64,000 nt of DNA from Cytophaga sp. FL35 (GTDB taxonomy: Bacteria; Bacteroidota; Bacteroidia; Flavobacteriales; Flavobacteriaceae): contig NZ_JACSOH010000016.1 in the NCBI RefSeq assembly GCF_014349235.1, positions 55,593 through 119,592 of the forward strand, read 5' to 3'. Under the pieces are notes generated by a model. That model searched no databases. It was not told the origin of the DNA and saw only the letters and a program-made list of their open reading frames with translations. Position numbers and translations under genes: made by a program. Positions 56,601-64,000 of this stretch are shown here, one piece after another. Each line of letters opens with the position of its first letter. Within the stretch, counting starts at the first letter, position 1.

Positions 56601-57435
56601 TGATAATATCATTATTAATGGAGGCAGTGGTATTGTAATACAGCAGAACCTAATAGAGAATGCTGGGTCTATTGGAATAGATGCGGCCTCTTCTGCGGGT
56701 AATTTAGTGATAACAGAAAATACCATAACCGGTTCTGGGCGTATAGGAGGAAATTGTGGTACGGAACCGGAACAAATGGGAATTGAGTTAGCGGGAAGTA
56801 ACTCTCAAATAACCAATAATAGTATTCATACCAACGCTGGCCCCGGTTTGACAACCACCGGAACGGGAACTGGAAATCTAATTAGTCAAAATTCTTTTTA
56901 CAACAATGGTACTGCGGTCCCCGCATTGGGAATTGACCTTTCCGGAGATGGCGTTACGGTTAACGATATGAACGATTCCGATTCAGGCTCCAATGATTTA
57001 TTGAATTTCCCTATTCTTTCTGCTGCCTATCAATCAGGTAATAATTTAGTGGTAATGGGGTGGGCCAGACCTGGGGCTACTTTAGAGTTCTATTTTACGG
57101 ATGTAAATGAGGGCACCGCTATATCCGGTGACAATACGCTTGGACTGACTAAAGATTATGGCGAAGGTCAAACATATATTGGTACCGTAACAGAAGGTTC
57201 TGCCAATGATCAAGACACCTCGGTTTCCTCCTATATAATTTTTGATGGACATTCAGATAATAGTAATAGGTTTAAAATTACATTGCCCTTTCCATCGGGA
57301 ACGGAATTGGGTAATTTAATCACTGCAACAGCAACTTTATCTAACTCCACATCGGAATTTTCACCTATAGTTGAAGTTAGGGTTCCAACCGTAATTACCA
57401 ATAGAAGAATAACTTACAGGGTTGACAAAAACTAA
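53686..57435 (+). CDS. Giant Calx-beta/beta-helix surface protein 1
   Basis: The 1249-residue protein starts at TTG; an ATG three bases before in another frame reads only M-S-stop. A signal peptide (A-L-A-Q at about 22) is followed by an N-terminal beta domain (about 25-170), a Calx-beta domain (about 177-281), a module at 285-585 containing A-Y-L-Y-W-A-H-S-S, and an SdrB/carboxypeptidase-like repeat at about 590-735 (G-Y-V-F-E-D-I-N-Y-P-G-G). A parallel beta-helix at about 860-1080 and a C-terminal beta region follow. The last residues read T-N-R-R-I-T-Y-R-V-D-K-N; no standard T9SS domain is seen. Predicted extracellular; ligand unknown. Confidence 0.8.
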   Translation: MRINLSYIICIVFFAIAPYALAQDTFLDTFSTVSYSNNDGTQNWSTNWVEANDTDLGPAAQYIAINSGQLTFQYIFNEFIYREANLSAYTSATLSFDYTSNSLGGTQQFGVYMSNNGGANFTLVGAVSGSGTFTLDISGYIAPNTMVAFSKTTDNWAADDSAQIDNVQITASANPYLNIEDVAVDENSGNLTFTVSQQGAAASGSYTVNYTTVDGTALAGSDYVATNGTLTFNGTLGESQTVSVPITNDGVIEADETFSLSLTAVSDPSVDISDTATGTINSQIPFDQPLVLFDQFAGYVDYTSTAGTFRTLDNNTDPCAVATTSSNTLFSAVPATASIQKAYLYWAHSSYVLDDTVTFEGQTVTAERIYEAGLDFNGNTLTHFGYVGDVTSIINNIGVANLGTTTFDVSDLDINSGSPYCDTATVMAGWSLMIFYEDSSLPASNINLYEGFDGLSNASSSFTLDSFFAIAGTGAKASFLSWEGDATLDGSSAGTTNPNGESLSITNQANFTFTLSGDGGQTGNNAYNSTAFDNTQTPNINDATLYGLDWDTFDIATYIAPTDTQVTANVDVGQDYVISNAVLIKVPSNLVTGYVFEDINYPGGPGRNRANASGLPVEGATVELYNSLGILFNTTTTDKNGQYIFGGMADGNYTVRVVNETVRSSRGGGDTCTGCYGVQTFRSFHNGANIVDETNEVGGADPSAQDVAAGTLIGAQSTSTVTLASNGIVGIDFGYNFNTIVNTNESGQGSLEQFVINSNNLDQIGLDIEANSIFDPVAGEDTSIFMIPPSGDSLGRTADGNYNGSYFDIFINNTYVPTSITDTNTVIDGRTQTAYSGDTNAGNIGGGTVGTSAISLPAYELPEIQIHRNAGDVLKINAANTVVRNIAVYANNNAAVRVNGGSVSILENLLGVNAAGSSSGNIDFGIENRGGNILADSNYIAHNTDAGIYINGGTSSVISNNHLFSNGATSCDDNIIINGGSGIVIQQNLIENAGSIGIDAASSAGNLVITENTITGSGRIGGNCGTEPEQMGIELAGSNSQITNNSIHTNAGPGLTTTGTGTGNLISQNSFYNNGTAVPALGIDLSGDGVTVNDMNDSDSGSNDLLNFPILSAAYQSGNNLVVMGWARPGATLEFYFTDVNEGTAISGDNTLGLTKDYGEGQTYIGTVTEGSANDQDTSVSSYIIFDGHSDNSNRFKITLPFPSGTELGNLITATATLSNSTSEFSPIVEVRVPTVITNRRITYRVDKN

Positions 57436-57601
57436 AGATTCTTCCTACATTATTTTTTTAGGACTTTAGATTGCGTGCCACTAAATTTCATCGGTTGATG
57501 CCATAATTAAGGTTTTTCACAACAAAATTTTTAAAGCAAAGAATTCATAATCCTATTTTGGGCTTTTTCTCACTAAGTGCGGTGAGCCTAATTCTGATTG
57601 A

Positions 57602-60600
57602 ATGAAGTTCTTACAATTTCTTTTTATCTTCTTTTTATCCTTACAGGGATTCCAATGTTTGGCACAAGAAACTTATTTGGATCGGTTCAATACTGTTTCC
57701 TATGCTAACAACAATGGTTCCCAAAACTTTAGCAGTAACTGGATAGAGACGGGTGATACTAATAATGGTCCTAATAGTCAGTATGTTAGAATTACCGGAA
57801 ATAGACTGGAACTATATTATCTCTATTCCGAAACTATACGGAGGACCGCAAACTTAACCGGTGCCTCTTCTGCTATACTCTCTTTTGATTGGCAGTCCGT
57901 AAGTTTGGGTGGAGGCAGGGATTTGGCGGTACAGGTATCCAATAATGGAGGCGCTTCTTACACCACCATTGCTACCATTACGGGGAATACCAATGGAAAC
58001 TTTACACAAGATATTTCAGGGTTTATATCTAATAATACTACCATACGGTTTATCAAATCCTTCTATAATTGGCGAAGCAATGATTATGCTTATATTGATA
58101 ATTTTCAAATTACTGCCACATTTCCGGCACCTATACCGGTAATTGAGGTAGATGATGTTTCTGTGAATGAAAATGATGGTTCGGTTTCTTTTACGGTAAA
58201 TCATACGGGCACCAATGCCGGAAGTCCGTTTTCTGTAAATTATCAATTGGTAGATGGTTCGGCAAATGCAGGGAGTGATTATAGTAATTCAACTGGGGTG
58301 CTCAATTTTAATGGTACTGCTGGAGACTCTGAAATTGTTACAGTCTCCATTTTAGATGATTCAGTAATTGAAAATCCGGAGGAATTCATGCTGCAATTTA
58401 CAGTAGTTACCGATCCTTCCGTAGATATTTCGGATACGGCCACAGCCACAATTATTGATGACGATGCATTGATTATGACCAATGGACAATCCGTTACCAC
58501 TTGCAGCGATACATTTTTTGATCCGGGCGGACTCAATAATTATAATAATAATGAAGATATTGTTTACACTATTTGCCCAGATACGGCAGATACATATCTA
58601 AATATTGACTTTACCAGTTTTGAGGTGGTTTCCGGAGATGTACTTTATATCTATGATGGCAACTCTACTTCTGGAAATTTAATTGGCCAATATGATAGTT
58701 CTAATGTGCCTACCAGTATTAATTCCAATGCAGCGAACGGTTGTCTAACGTTTAGATTTGTCTCTAACGGAAGTTCAACTGGAGCCGGATGGGAAGCTGA
58801 GGTAAACTGCTTTCCCGAGGGGCCGATAATTATTATTGATGATATCTCTTTTGATGAAGATGTTGGAAATGCAGTATTTACCGTAAGATCCACTAGGGCT
58901 GCCCATGGTAGGAATATTTTTCTCTTTGGTTTTGTAGAGGAGCCTTTTACAGTAGATTTTCAAACGGTGGATGGGACAGCAACGGCAGGTTCAGATTATA
59001 CAAACTCTTCCGGTACCCTTACCTTTACAGGTGAATTGAATAATATACAGACCATTTCCGTTCCTATAGCTAACGATGGAATTCCTGAGTTGGCAGAAAG
59101 TTTTACCATTGAATTTACCGATGCCGAAGCAGATTACGCCCAAGTAAATTATAATGATATAGGTACTGGAACCATTAATTCCCAAATTTTGGCCAATGAC
59201 CCCTTGACCCTATTTCAGGAATTTGATGGTTATTATGACTATTCAACCACCGGAGGTACTCTTAGAACCAGTCCAAATGGGGGAGACCCTTGTGCAATTA
59301 CCACTACTTCTAGCAATAGTTTAGTTTCCCCTGTTCCCGCTACCGCCAGTGTAGAAAGGGCTTATCTCTACTGGTCGCATTCCAGCACGGTTAGGGATGC
59401 AGATGTTACTTTTGAAGGACAGAGCGTTTCGGCAAACTTGCTGTATCAAACTTCCTTAGGGAATAGGAATTTTTATGGATATGTAAGTGACGTAACGGCC
59501 ATAGTACAGGGAGTAACCAATTTGAGTTCCAATATATTTGACTTTAGTGACCTCGACATAAATAATACAGGAGATTATTGCAGCACAAGTACTGTATTGG
59601 GGGGCTGGGCCCTAATGGTTTTCTATGAAGATCGTTCATTGCCTGCGGTTAATATAAACCTTTATCAAGGATTTGACGGATTGAGCAATGAAGGAACTAG
59701 CTTTACATTGGATTCTTTTTATGCGATTTCCGGAACAGGAGCCAAAGCTACCTTTTTGTCTTGGGAAGGTGACCCGGATTTAACGGGAGCGAGTTCTGGC
59801 TCAACAAACCCTGAGGAGCTATCGATTACAAATCAAAGAAATCAGAATAACATATTGTCAGGTGATGGCGGGCAACCAGGTAATAACTCGTATAACTCAA
59901 CTATTTATGATAATACGGTAGGTCCCGTATATAATAATACAGCCACCTACGGATTGGATTTGGATACCTATGATATTTCTTCTTACATACAACCTGCTGA
60001 TAGTGAAGTAACTGCCAACGTGGATGTTGGACAGGATTTTGTGATATCAGCCGCGGTAGTCTTAAAAGTGCCATCAAATCTTATTGCGGGTAGGGTATTT
60101 GAAGATGTCAATTACCCGGGTGGTTTAGGTCGGGATAGGGTTACGGCAAATGGAACCGGTATAACTGGAGCAGTGGTGGAGCTCTTTGAAAGTAATGGTA
60201 CATTTATTCAAAGAAAAAATACGGCTGCCAATGGAAGCTATTCCTTTGGAGGTATGGCAGATGGGGATTATTATATTAAAGTGGTCAGTTCAACAGTAAG
60301 ATCTACTAGGGATAATGGAGCAAATTGCTCTTCTTGCTACCCAGTTCAAACGTTTAGGGCAGAGCTGGCTACGGACGGTAACTATAATGAAATTAGAAAC
60401 GAAGTAGGAGGCACAGATCCAGCTGCTTTTCAAGATGTGGCATTGGGTGTATTCAGTAATGCACAGAGTATTTCACCAGTTACAGTGGAGGGTAATGGCG
60501 TAGTAGATATCGATTTTGGGTTTAATTTTAATACTATTGTTAATACCAATGAACTCGGTCAGGGCTCATTAGAGCAGTTTATTCGAAATAGCAATACCCT

Positions 60601-62071
60601 AGGAGAAACGGGATTGGACATTGAGCCGAATGCTATTTTTGACCCATTAACTGGGGAAGACACATCCATTTTTATGATTCCACCTACAGGGGATGCCTTA
60701 GGAAGAACTGCGGATGCCAATTACCAACCAGCAGGTTATTTTGACATCCACATTGACAATAGCAATACATTAACGGATGTTACCGGAACAAATACGGTCA
60801 TCGATGGAAGAACACAAACCGCTTATTCGAGTGATTCCAATTCTGGTTTGTTAGGTTCAGGTGGTACTGGAGTAGGGGTCAGCAATGCTATTTTACCAAA
60901 TTACGAACGTCCAGAAATTCAAGTTCACAGAAACGGGGGCGATTTGTTAGACCTAAACGGCCCTAATGTTACCGTAAGAAATCTTTCTGTGTATGCCAAC
61001 AACAATGCGGGTATAAGAATTTTAGGGGGAACTGCAACAGTATCATCTAACCTTTTGGGAGTTAACGCACTAGGCATAGCATCTGGAAATATTAATTTCG
61101 GAATAGAGCAGACTAGTGGTGAGGCCATAATTGAGGGCAATTTTATTTCTTCTAATACAAATGCTGGAATATTGATTAATGGCGGTAATGCAACCCGAGT
61201 AGAATTAAATCATTTGATTGCTAATGGTAATACGGCCTGTGATGGTAATATTCTAATTTCTGGTGGGAGCAATGTCCAAATTGAAGAAAATTTAATGGAA
61301 GATGCTGCGGCTGCTGCTATCCATATTGATGGTGTTGATGATGTAATCATTACAAATAATTCCATTAGTGATTCTGGCCAAAACGGAGCAAATTGCACAG
61401 GTTTTTATAAAGGCATGGGTATTTATTTGGATGCTAGCGGAAGTATAATTTCACAAAACGTCATATTTTCCAATGGAAGCCAAGGTATTGCAGCTATCTC
61501 TGGAAACAACAATACATTTAGTCAAAACTCCATCTACGCTAATGGTACCAACATACAGAGTTTAGGAATTGATTTAAACCATGACGGAGTTACCCTTAAC
61601 GATAATGGAGATGTAGATAGCGGTCCAAATGATCTATTGAATTTTCCGGTTATTTCTGGCGCCTACATTAGTGGTTCCTTTTTAATAGTTGAAGGCTGGA
61701 GTAGGCCTGGAGCTACCATAGAAGTCTTTCTAACGGATGTTAGTGAAGGTACGGCCGCTACTGGAGACAATAGGTTAGGCTTGTCTACTGATTATGGGGA
61801 AGGACAACTTTATTTAGGAACTTTTTTCGAAGGAAGTACCAATGATTTCAATTCTCAAATTAATTCCTATTTGGATGAAGATGGAAATACGGACAATACC
61901 AACAAATTCAAATTTAGAATGCCCCTACCTTCAGGAGCAGCCTTTGGAAAATTTGTGACTGCGACTGCAACTGTTTCCAATACAACTTCAGAATTCTCAC
62001 CTGAAAGTATTATACGAGCGTACACCATTATTACTAACAGAAGAATCACTTACAGGGTCAAACGAAATTAA
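57602..62071 (+). CDS. Giant Calx-beta/CUB/beta-helix surface protein 2
   Basis: The 1489-residue paralogue of the preceding gene shares the same module order and the same end, T-N-R-R-I-T-Y-R-V-K-R-N. It differs by an inserted CUB domain (about 298-405, C-S-D-T-F-F-D-P-G-G with the usual cysteines) and a second Calx-beta domain (about 410-526) before the shared module. The SdrB-like part is at about 828-975, the beta-helix at 1103-1333. A signal peptide ends at L-A-Q (about residue 22). The two genes are 166 bases apart on the same strand, so they arose by tandem duplication. Function beyond surface attachment is not predictable. Confidence 0.8.
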   Translation: MKFLQFLFIFFLSLQGFQCLAQETYLDRFNTVSYANNNGSQNFSSNWIETGDTNNGPNSQYVRITGNRLELYYLYSETIRRTANLTGASSAILSFDWQSVSLGGGRDLAVQVSNNGGASYTTIATITGNTNGNFTQDISGFISNNTTIRFIKSFYNWRSNDYAYIDNFQITATFPAPIPVIEVDDVSVNENDGSVSFTVNHTGTNAGSPFSVNYQLVDGSANAGSDYSNSTGVLNFNGTAGDSEIVTVSILDDSVIENPEEFMLQFTVVTDPSVDISDTATATIIDDDALIMTNGQSVTTCSDTFFDPGGLNNYNNNEDIVYTICPDTADTYLNIDFTSFEVVSGDVLYIYDGNSTSGNLIGQYDSSNVPTSINSNAANGCLTFRFVSNGSSTGAGWEAEVNCFPEGPIIIIDDISFDEDVGNAVFTVRSTRAAHGRNIFLFGFVEEPFTVDFQTVDGTATAGSDYTNSSGTLTFTGELNNIQTISVPIANDGIPELAESFTIEFTDAEADYAQVNYNDIGTGTINSQILANDPLTLFQEFDGYYDYSTTGGTLRTSPNGGDPCAITTTSSNSLVSPVPATASVERAYLYWSHSSTVRDADVTFEGQSVSANLLYQTSLGNRNFYGYVSDVTAIVQGVTNLSSNIFDFSDLDINNTGDYCSTSTVLGGWALMVFYEDRSLPAVNINLYQGFDGLSNEGTSFTLDSFYAISGTGAKATFLSWEGDPDLTGASSGSTNPEELSITNQRNQNNILSGDGGQPGNNSYNSTIYDNTVGPVYNNTATYGLDLDTYDISSYIQPADSEVTANVDVGQDFVISAAVVLKVPSNLIAGRVFEDVNYPGGLGRDRVTANGTGITGAVVELFESNGTFIQRKNTAANGSYSFGGMADGDYYIKVVSSTVRSTRDNGANCSSCYPVQTFRAELATDGNYNEIRNEVGGTDPAAFQDVALGVFSNAQSISPVTVEGNGVVDIDFGFNFNTIVNTNELGQGSLEQFIRNSNTLGETGLDIEPNAIFDPLTGEDTSIFMIPPTGDALGRTADANYQPAGYFDIHIDNSNTLTDVTGTNTVIDGRTQTAYSSDSNSGLLGSGGTGVGVSNAILPNYERPEIQVHRNGGDLLDLNGPNVTVRNLSVYANNNAGIRILGGTATVSSNLLGVNALGIASGNINFGIEQTSGEAIIEGNFISSNTNAGILINGGNATRVELNHLIANGNTACDGNILISGGSNVQIEENLMEDAAAAAIHIDGVDDVIITNNSISDSGQNGANCTGFYKGMGIYLDASGSIISQNVIFSNGSQGIAAISGNNNTFSQNSIYANGTNIQSLGIDLNHDGVTLNDNGDVDSGPNDLLNFPVISGAYISGSFLIVEGWSRPGATIEVFLTDVSEGTAATGDNRLGLSTDYGEGQLYLGTFFEGSTNDFNSQINSYLDEDGNTDNTNKFKFRMPLPSGAAFGKFVTATATVSNTTSEFSPESIIRAYTIITNRRITYRVKRN

Positions 62072-62566
62072 ACGTTTTTACAACTAAATCAGTCTTTTGA
62101 CAAAAGGATTTTTACTATAACGATTTCGTAAATTTTATCACTTGCTGTACTTTTTTTTATCCGATTTTACTTACAGTTTATCTGGTGTAAACCATTGATA
62201 TTCTTAGGCTAATCGATGAGTGGATTTAATAAAACTTCATCTTTTTACCCCTTTACATAAGAAAATTGGTGTTACACAACAATTATTTTCAAGCGCGTTT
62301 CTTAAGGGTAATTTTGTAAAGTGCAATTATGCCTTTTTCACAACTTTGGCTAATGCACGTCCCAAACATGAAAATTTAACCGAAAGTAATTAGGTAATAC
62401 CTAAATGGCCAATGGATTTAGAAACGTACATTTTCTACTCTCTTACCCAAGTATTTCAATTACAAGTTACTCGGTTAAATCGTCAGTATAACTATTGTGA
62501 AACGCGATTTTAACTAACCATAGTTCGATCAAGTTACAACTTGAACCTACAACATAGAGTAAAGTA
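62072..62566. other. 495-base intergenic region with palindromes before the repeat protein
   Basis: No convincing gene is seen. It holds TTAGGTA-A-TACCTAA (62390-62404) and TCAAGTT-AC-AACTTGA (62529-62544, 22 bases before the ATG at 62567), and a TAATTTTG -7-like box at 62309-62316. This may be a long regulated leader. Confidence 0.4.
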
Positions 62567-62698
62567 ATGGTCATGAAGAAACTAATACTAGCATTATTGC
62601 TTTTAACCTCAATTGGGGCAGTTGCTCAAACAACGGTTACATTGGAAGACCAATGTAATTGCGAGGTATTAAGTGGAACGGATGTAACCGCACCTTGA
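62567..62698 (+). pseudogene. Signal-peptide fragment of a repeat surface protein, cut by in-frame TGA
   Basis: The frame encodes M-V-M-K-K-L-I-L-A-L-L-L-L (signal peptide, cleavage after V-A-Q) and then T-T-V-T-L-E-D-Q-C-N-C-E-V-L-S-G-T-D, ending at TGA (62696-62698). The very next codon is ATG and the same frame continues to the window end. The simplest reading is one gene interrupted by a nonsense change (GGA to TGA would restore it), or a base error in the assembly. A second initiator at 62573 is in the same frame. Confidence 0.7.
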
Positions 62699-64000
62699 AT
62701 GACAACACCTGTGGGAGCAGATGTGGGTGACGTTTATGTAAACACAGATACAGGAACTATTTATTTTTGGGATGGGGATTCTTGGGAACTTACTTCTTCT
62801 GATGACCAACAGTTGCAGGCCTTTACTTTTGATAATACCACCGGCGAACTTAGTCTAACTCTTGAGAATGGAGGTACGGCCAGTGTTTTTTTACCAATTG
62901 AAACCATTACCACCTTATCAAACACGTTACCAATAGGAAATGCTATTGGAGAATATGAAAATGAAAATGGAGATGTTGTTATTATTAATGAGACGATAAC
63001 AACAATATCTGATACGGGCGATGGAAACGTGACTTTCACCAATGAAGAAGGAAACAGTATTACGGTAGCAAAGTCCGACATCACCGATTTGGGCGGCGGA
63101 CTTTACCAGTTCACCAACGGCGATGGAACTGACGTGACGATTGATACCAACGGAATGTCCATCAGCAACGTAATTGTCGGTAACCGCATCGCTACGGTAA
63201 CCAAGGCAGATGGAACCACAACTGATATTGATGAAACAATAACTAGCATTACAGATAACGGCGATGGTAACGTAACCCTTGTCAACGAGGCAGGAAACAG
63301 CATCACCGTAGCCAAGTCCGATATCATCGATTTGGGTGGCGGACTTTACCAGTTCACCAACGGTGATGGAACTGACGTGACGATTGACACCAACGGTATG
63401 TCCATCAGCAACGTGATTGCTGGTAACCGCATCGCCACGGTAACCGAGGCGGACGGAACTACAACCGATGTAAACGAAACTATTACTGATATCACCGGGA
63501 CTTCCAACAGCGGCAATGAAATAGGTGTCTACCAAAAGGAGGACGGAACCACAGTATCTATTCAGGAAAGTATTGTAAATATTACCGACAATGGTGACGG
63601 TAACGTGACCCTGGTCAACGAGGCAGGAAACAGTATTACGGTAGCCAAGTCGGATATTACCGATTTAGGCGGCGGACTTTACCAGTTCACCAACGGCGAC
63701 GGTACGGATGTAACCATCGATACCAACGGGATGTCCATCAGCAATGTGATTGCCGGTAACCGAATCGCCACAGTGACCGAAGCGGACGGAACCACTACTG
63801 ACATTGATGAAACAATTACAAGTATTACCGATAACGGCGACGGAAATGTAACCTTCACTAACGAAGCTGGAAACAGCATCACCGTAGCCAAGTCCGATAT
63901 TACCGATTTGGGTGGCGGACTTTACCAGTTCACCAATGGGGACGGTACGGACGTGACCATCGATACCAACGGCATGTCCATCAGCAACGTTATTGCGGGT
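62699..64000 (+). CDS. Repeat surface protein body (3' end outside window, signal peptide cut off by TGA)
   Basis: The frame from 62699 has 434 codons and runs off the window. After an N-terminal head (V-G-D-V-Y-V-N-T-D-T-G-T-I-Y-F-W-D-G-D-S-W) it consists of 81-residue repeats built of I-T-D-N-G-D-G-N-V-T, S-I-T-V-A-K-S-D-I and G-G-G-L-Y-Q-F-T-N-G-D-G. The head resembles the 'D-T-G-D-I-Y-V-N-T' starts of flavobacterial repeat adhesins (recognised by eye). As written, the product would lack a signal peptide unless read-through or reinitiation at the adjacent ATG occurs. I cannot see whether it ends in a T9SS domain. Confidence 0.75.
   Translation, partial: MTTPVGADVGDVYVNTDTGTIYFWDGDSWELTSSDDQQLQAFTFDNTTGELSLTLENGGTASVFLPIETITTLSNTLPIGNAIGEYENENGDVVIINETITTISDTGDGNVTFTNEEGNSITVAKSDITDLGGGLYQFTNGDGTDVTIDTNGMSISNVIVGNRIATVTKADGTTTDIDETITSITDNGDGNVTLVNEAGNSITVAKSDIIDLGGGLYQFTNGDGTDVTIDTNGMSISNVIAGNRIATVTEADGTTTDVNETITDITGTSNSGNEIGVYQKEDGTTVSIQESIVNITDNGDGNVTLVNEAGNSITVAKSDITDLGGGLYQFTNGDGTDVTIDTNGMSISNVIAGNRIATVTEADGTTTDIDETITSITDNGDGNVTFTNEAGNSITVAKSDITDLGGGLYQFTNGDGTDVTIDTNGMSISNVIAG
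63061..64000 (+). repeat. 243-bp tandem coding repeats (81 residues), at least four
   Basis: The anchor CTTTACC occurs at 63101, 63344, 63677 and 63920; spacings are 243, 333 and 243 bases. The 333 spacing is one unit plus a 90-base insertion (30 residues, E-I-G-V-Y-Q-K-E-D-G-T-T). The array continues past the window. Confidence 0.95.

Noticed and set aside
62696..62698. TGA as selenocysteine or a recoded stop
   Set aside because: No SECIS-like hairpin or selenoprotein context is seen, and the rest of the window uses TGA normally as stop (for example the trp leader).
62927..63535. 202-residue minus-strand frame through the 243-bp repeats
   Set aside because: It is the antisense shadow of the repeat protein; periodic composition keeps several frames open.
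63061..64000. CRISPR array
   Set aside because: The repeats are long, coding, in frame and lack unique spacers; no cas genes nearby.

Overview
The window is chromosomal DNA from a member of the Bacteroidota, most likely a marine Flavobacteriaceae; the genus cannot be fixed from the sequence alone. Supporting signs are AT-rich DNA, protein families typical of that group (PorP/SprF, SusD, gliding-motility C-terminal domain, DUF2851), promoter-like TTTG / TAnnTTTG boxes, and almost no Shine-Dalgarno sequences, with one striking exception at rpsU. Nothing suggests a plasmid, phage or genomic island; no insertion sequence, CRISPR array or rRNA gene was seen.

Layout. 1-3.1 kb (minus): the 5' part of an M14 zinc-peptidase lipoprotein gene, then a PAS histidine kinase with an overlapping single-domain response regulator. 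3.3-7.7 kb: ddl and coaD (minus), a membrane PASTA protein and an RluD-type pseudouridine synthase (plus), yaaA, and a 42-residue bTHX ribosomal protein gene. 7.8-13.3 kb: a uracil-DNA-glycosylase-like protein, ppc, and an orphan SusD-like lipoprotein. 13.4-20.9 kb (minus): the complete tryptophan operon in the order trpE-G-D-C-F-B-A followed by a DinB-family gene. It is preceded by a leader peptide with three consecutive Trp codons and a terminator hairpin (a ribosome-mediated attenuator), and it contains a heptanucleotide tandem repeat between trpD and trpC. 21-22.8 kb (minus): a marR-nitroreductase-yceI operon. 22.9-30.2 kb (plus): rhodanese, DUF2851, PspC, a K+ channel, an AGCS symporter with a fused extracytoplasmic lipoyl-like domain, a helix-hairpin-helix protein and an acyl-CoA dehydrogenase. 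30.2-45.5 kb (plus): the translation/transcription core: rpsU, xerC-like, hpf, four tRNAs, tuf, tRNA-Trp, secE, nusG, rplK, rplA, rplJ, rplL, rpoB, rpoC, and a DUF3467 gene; prfC is convergent.

47.5-64 kb (plus) is a cell-surface region. A thrombospondin type 3 repeat protein with a type IX secretion C-terminal domain is followed by PorP/SprF and OmpA/PD40 partners. Next come two giant paralogous Calx-beta/beta-helix proteins that end in the same unusual motif, and then a repeat protein with 81-residue units whose reading frame is cut by a TGA just after the signal peptide; the last runs off the window.

The most interesting observations are the trp attenuator with its WWW leader, the single strong Shine-Dalgarno at rpsU (expected for S21 autoregulation in Flavobacteriia), the nonsense codon in the repeat protein, the shared C-terminal motif of the two giant surface proteins, and the lipoyl-like domain on the symporter. 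No searches were run; all family names rest on recognising motifs by eye.
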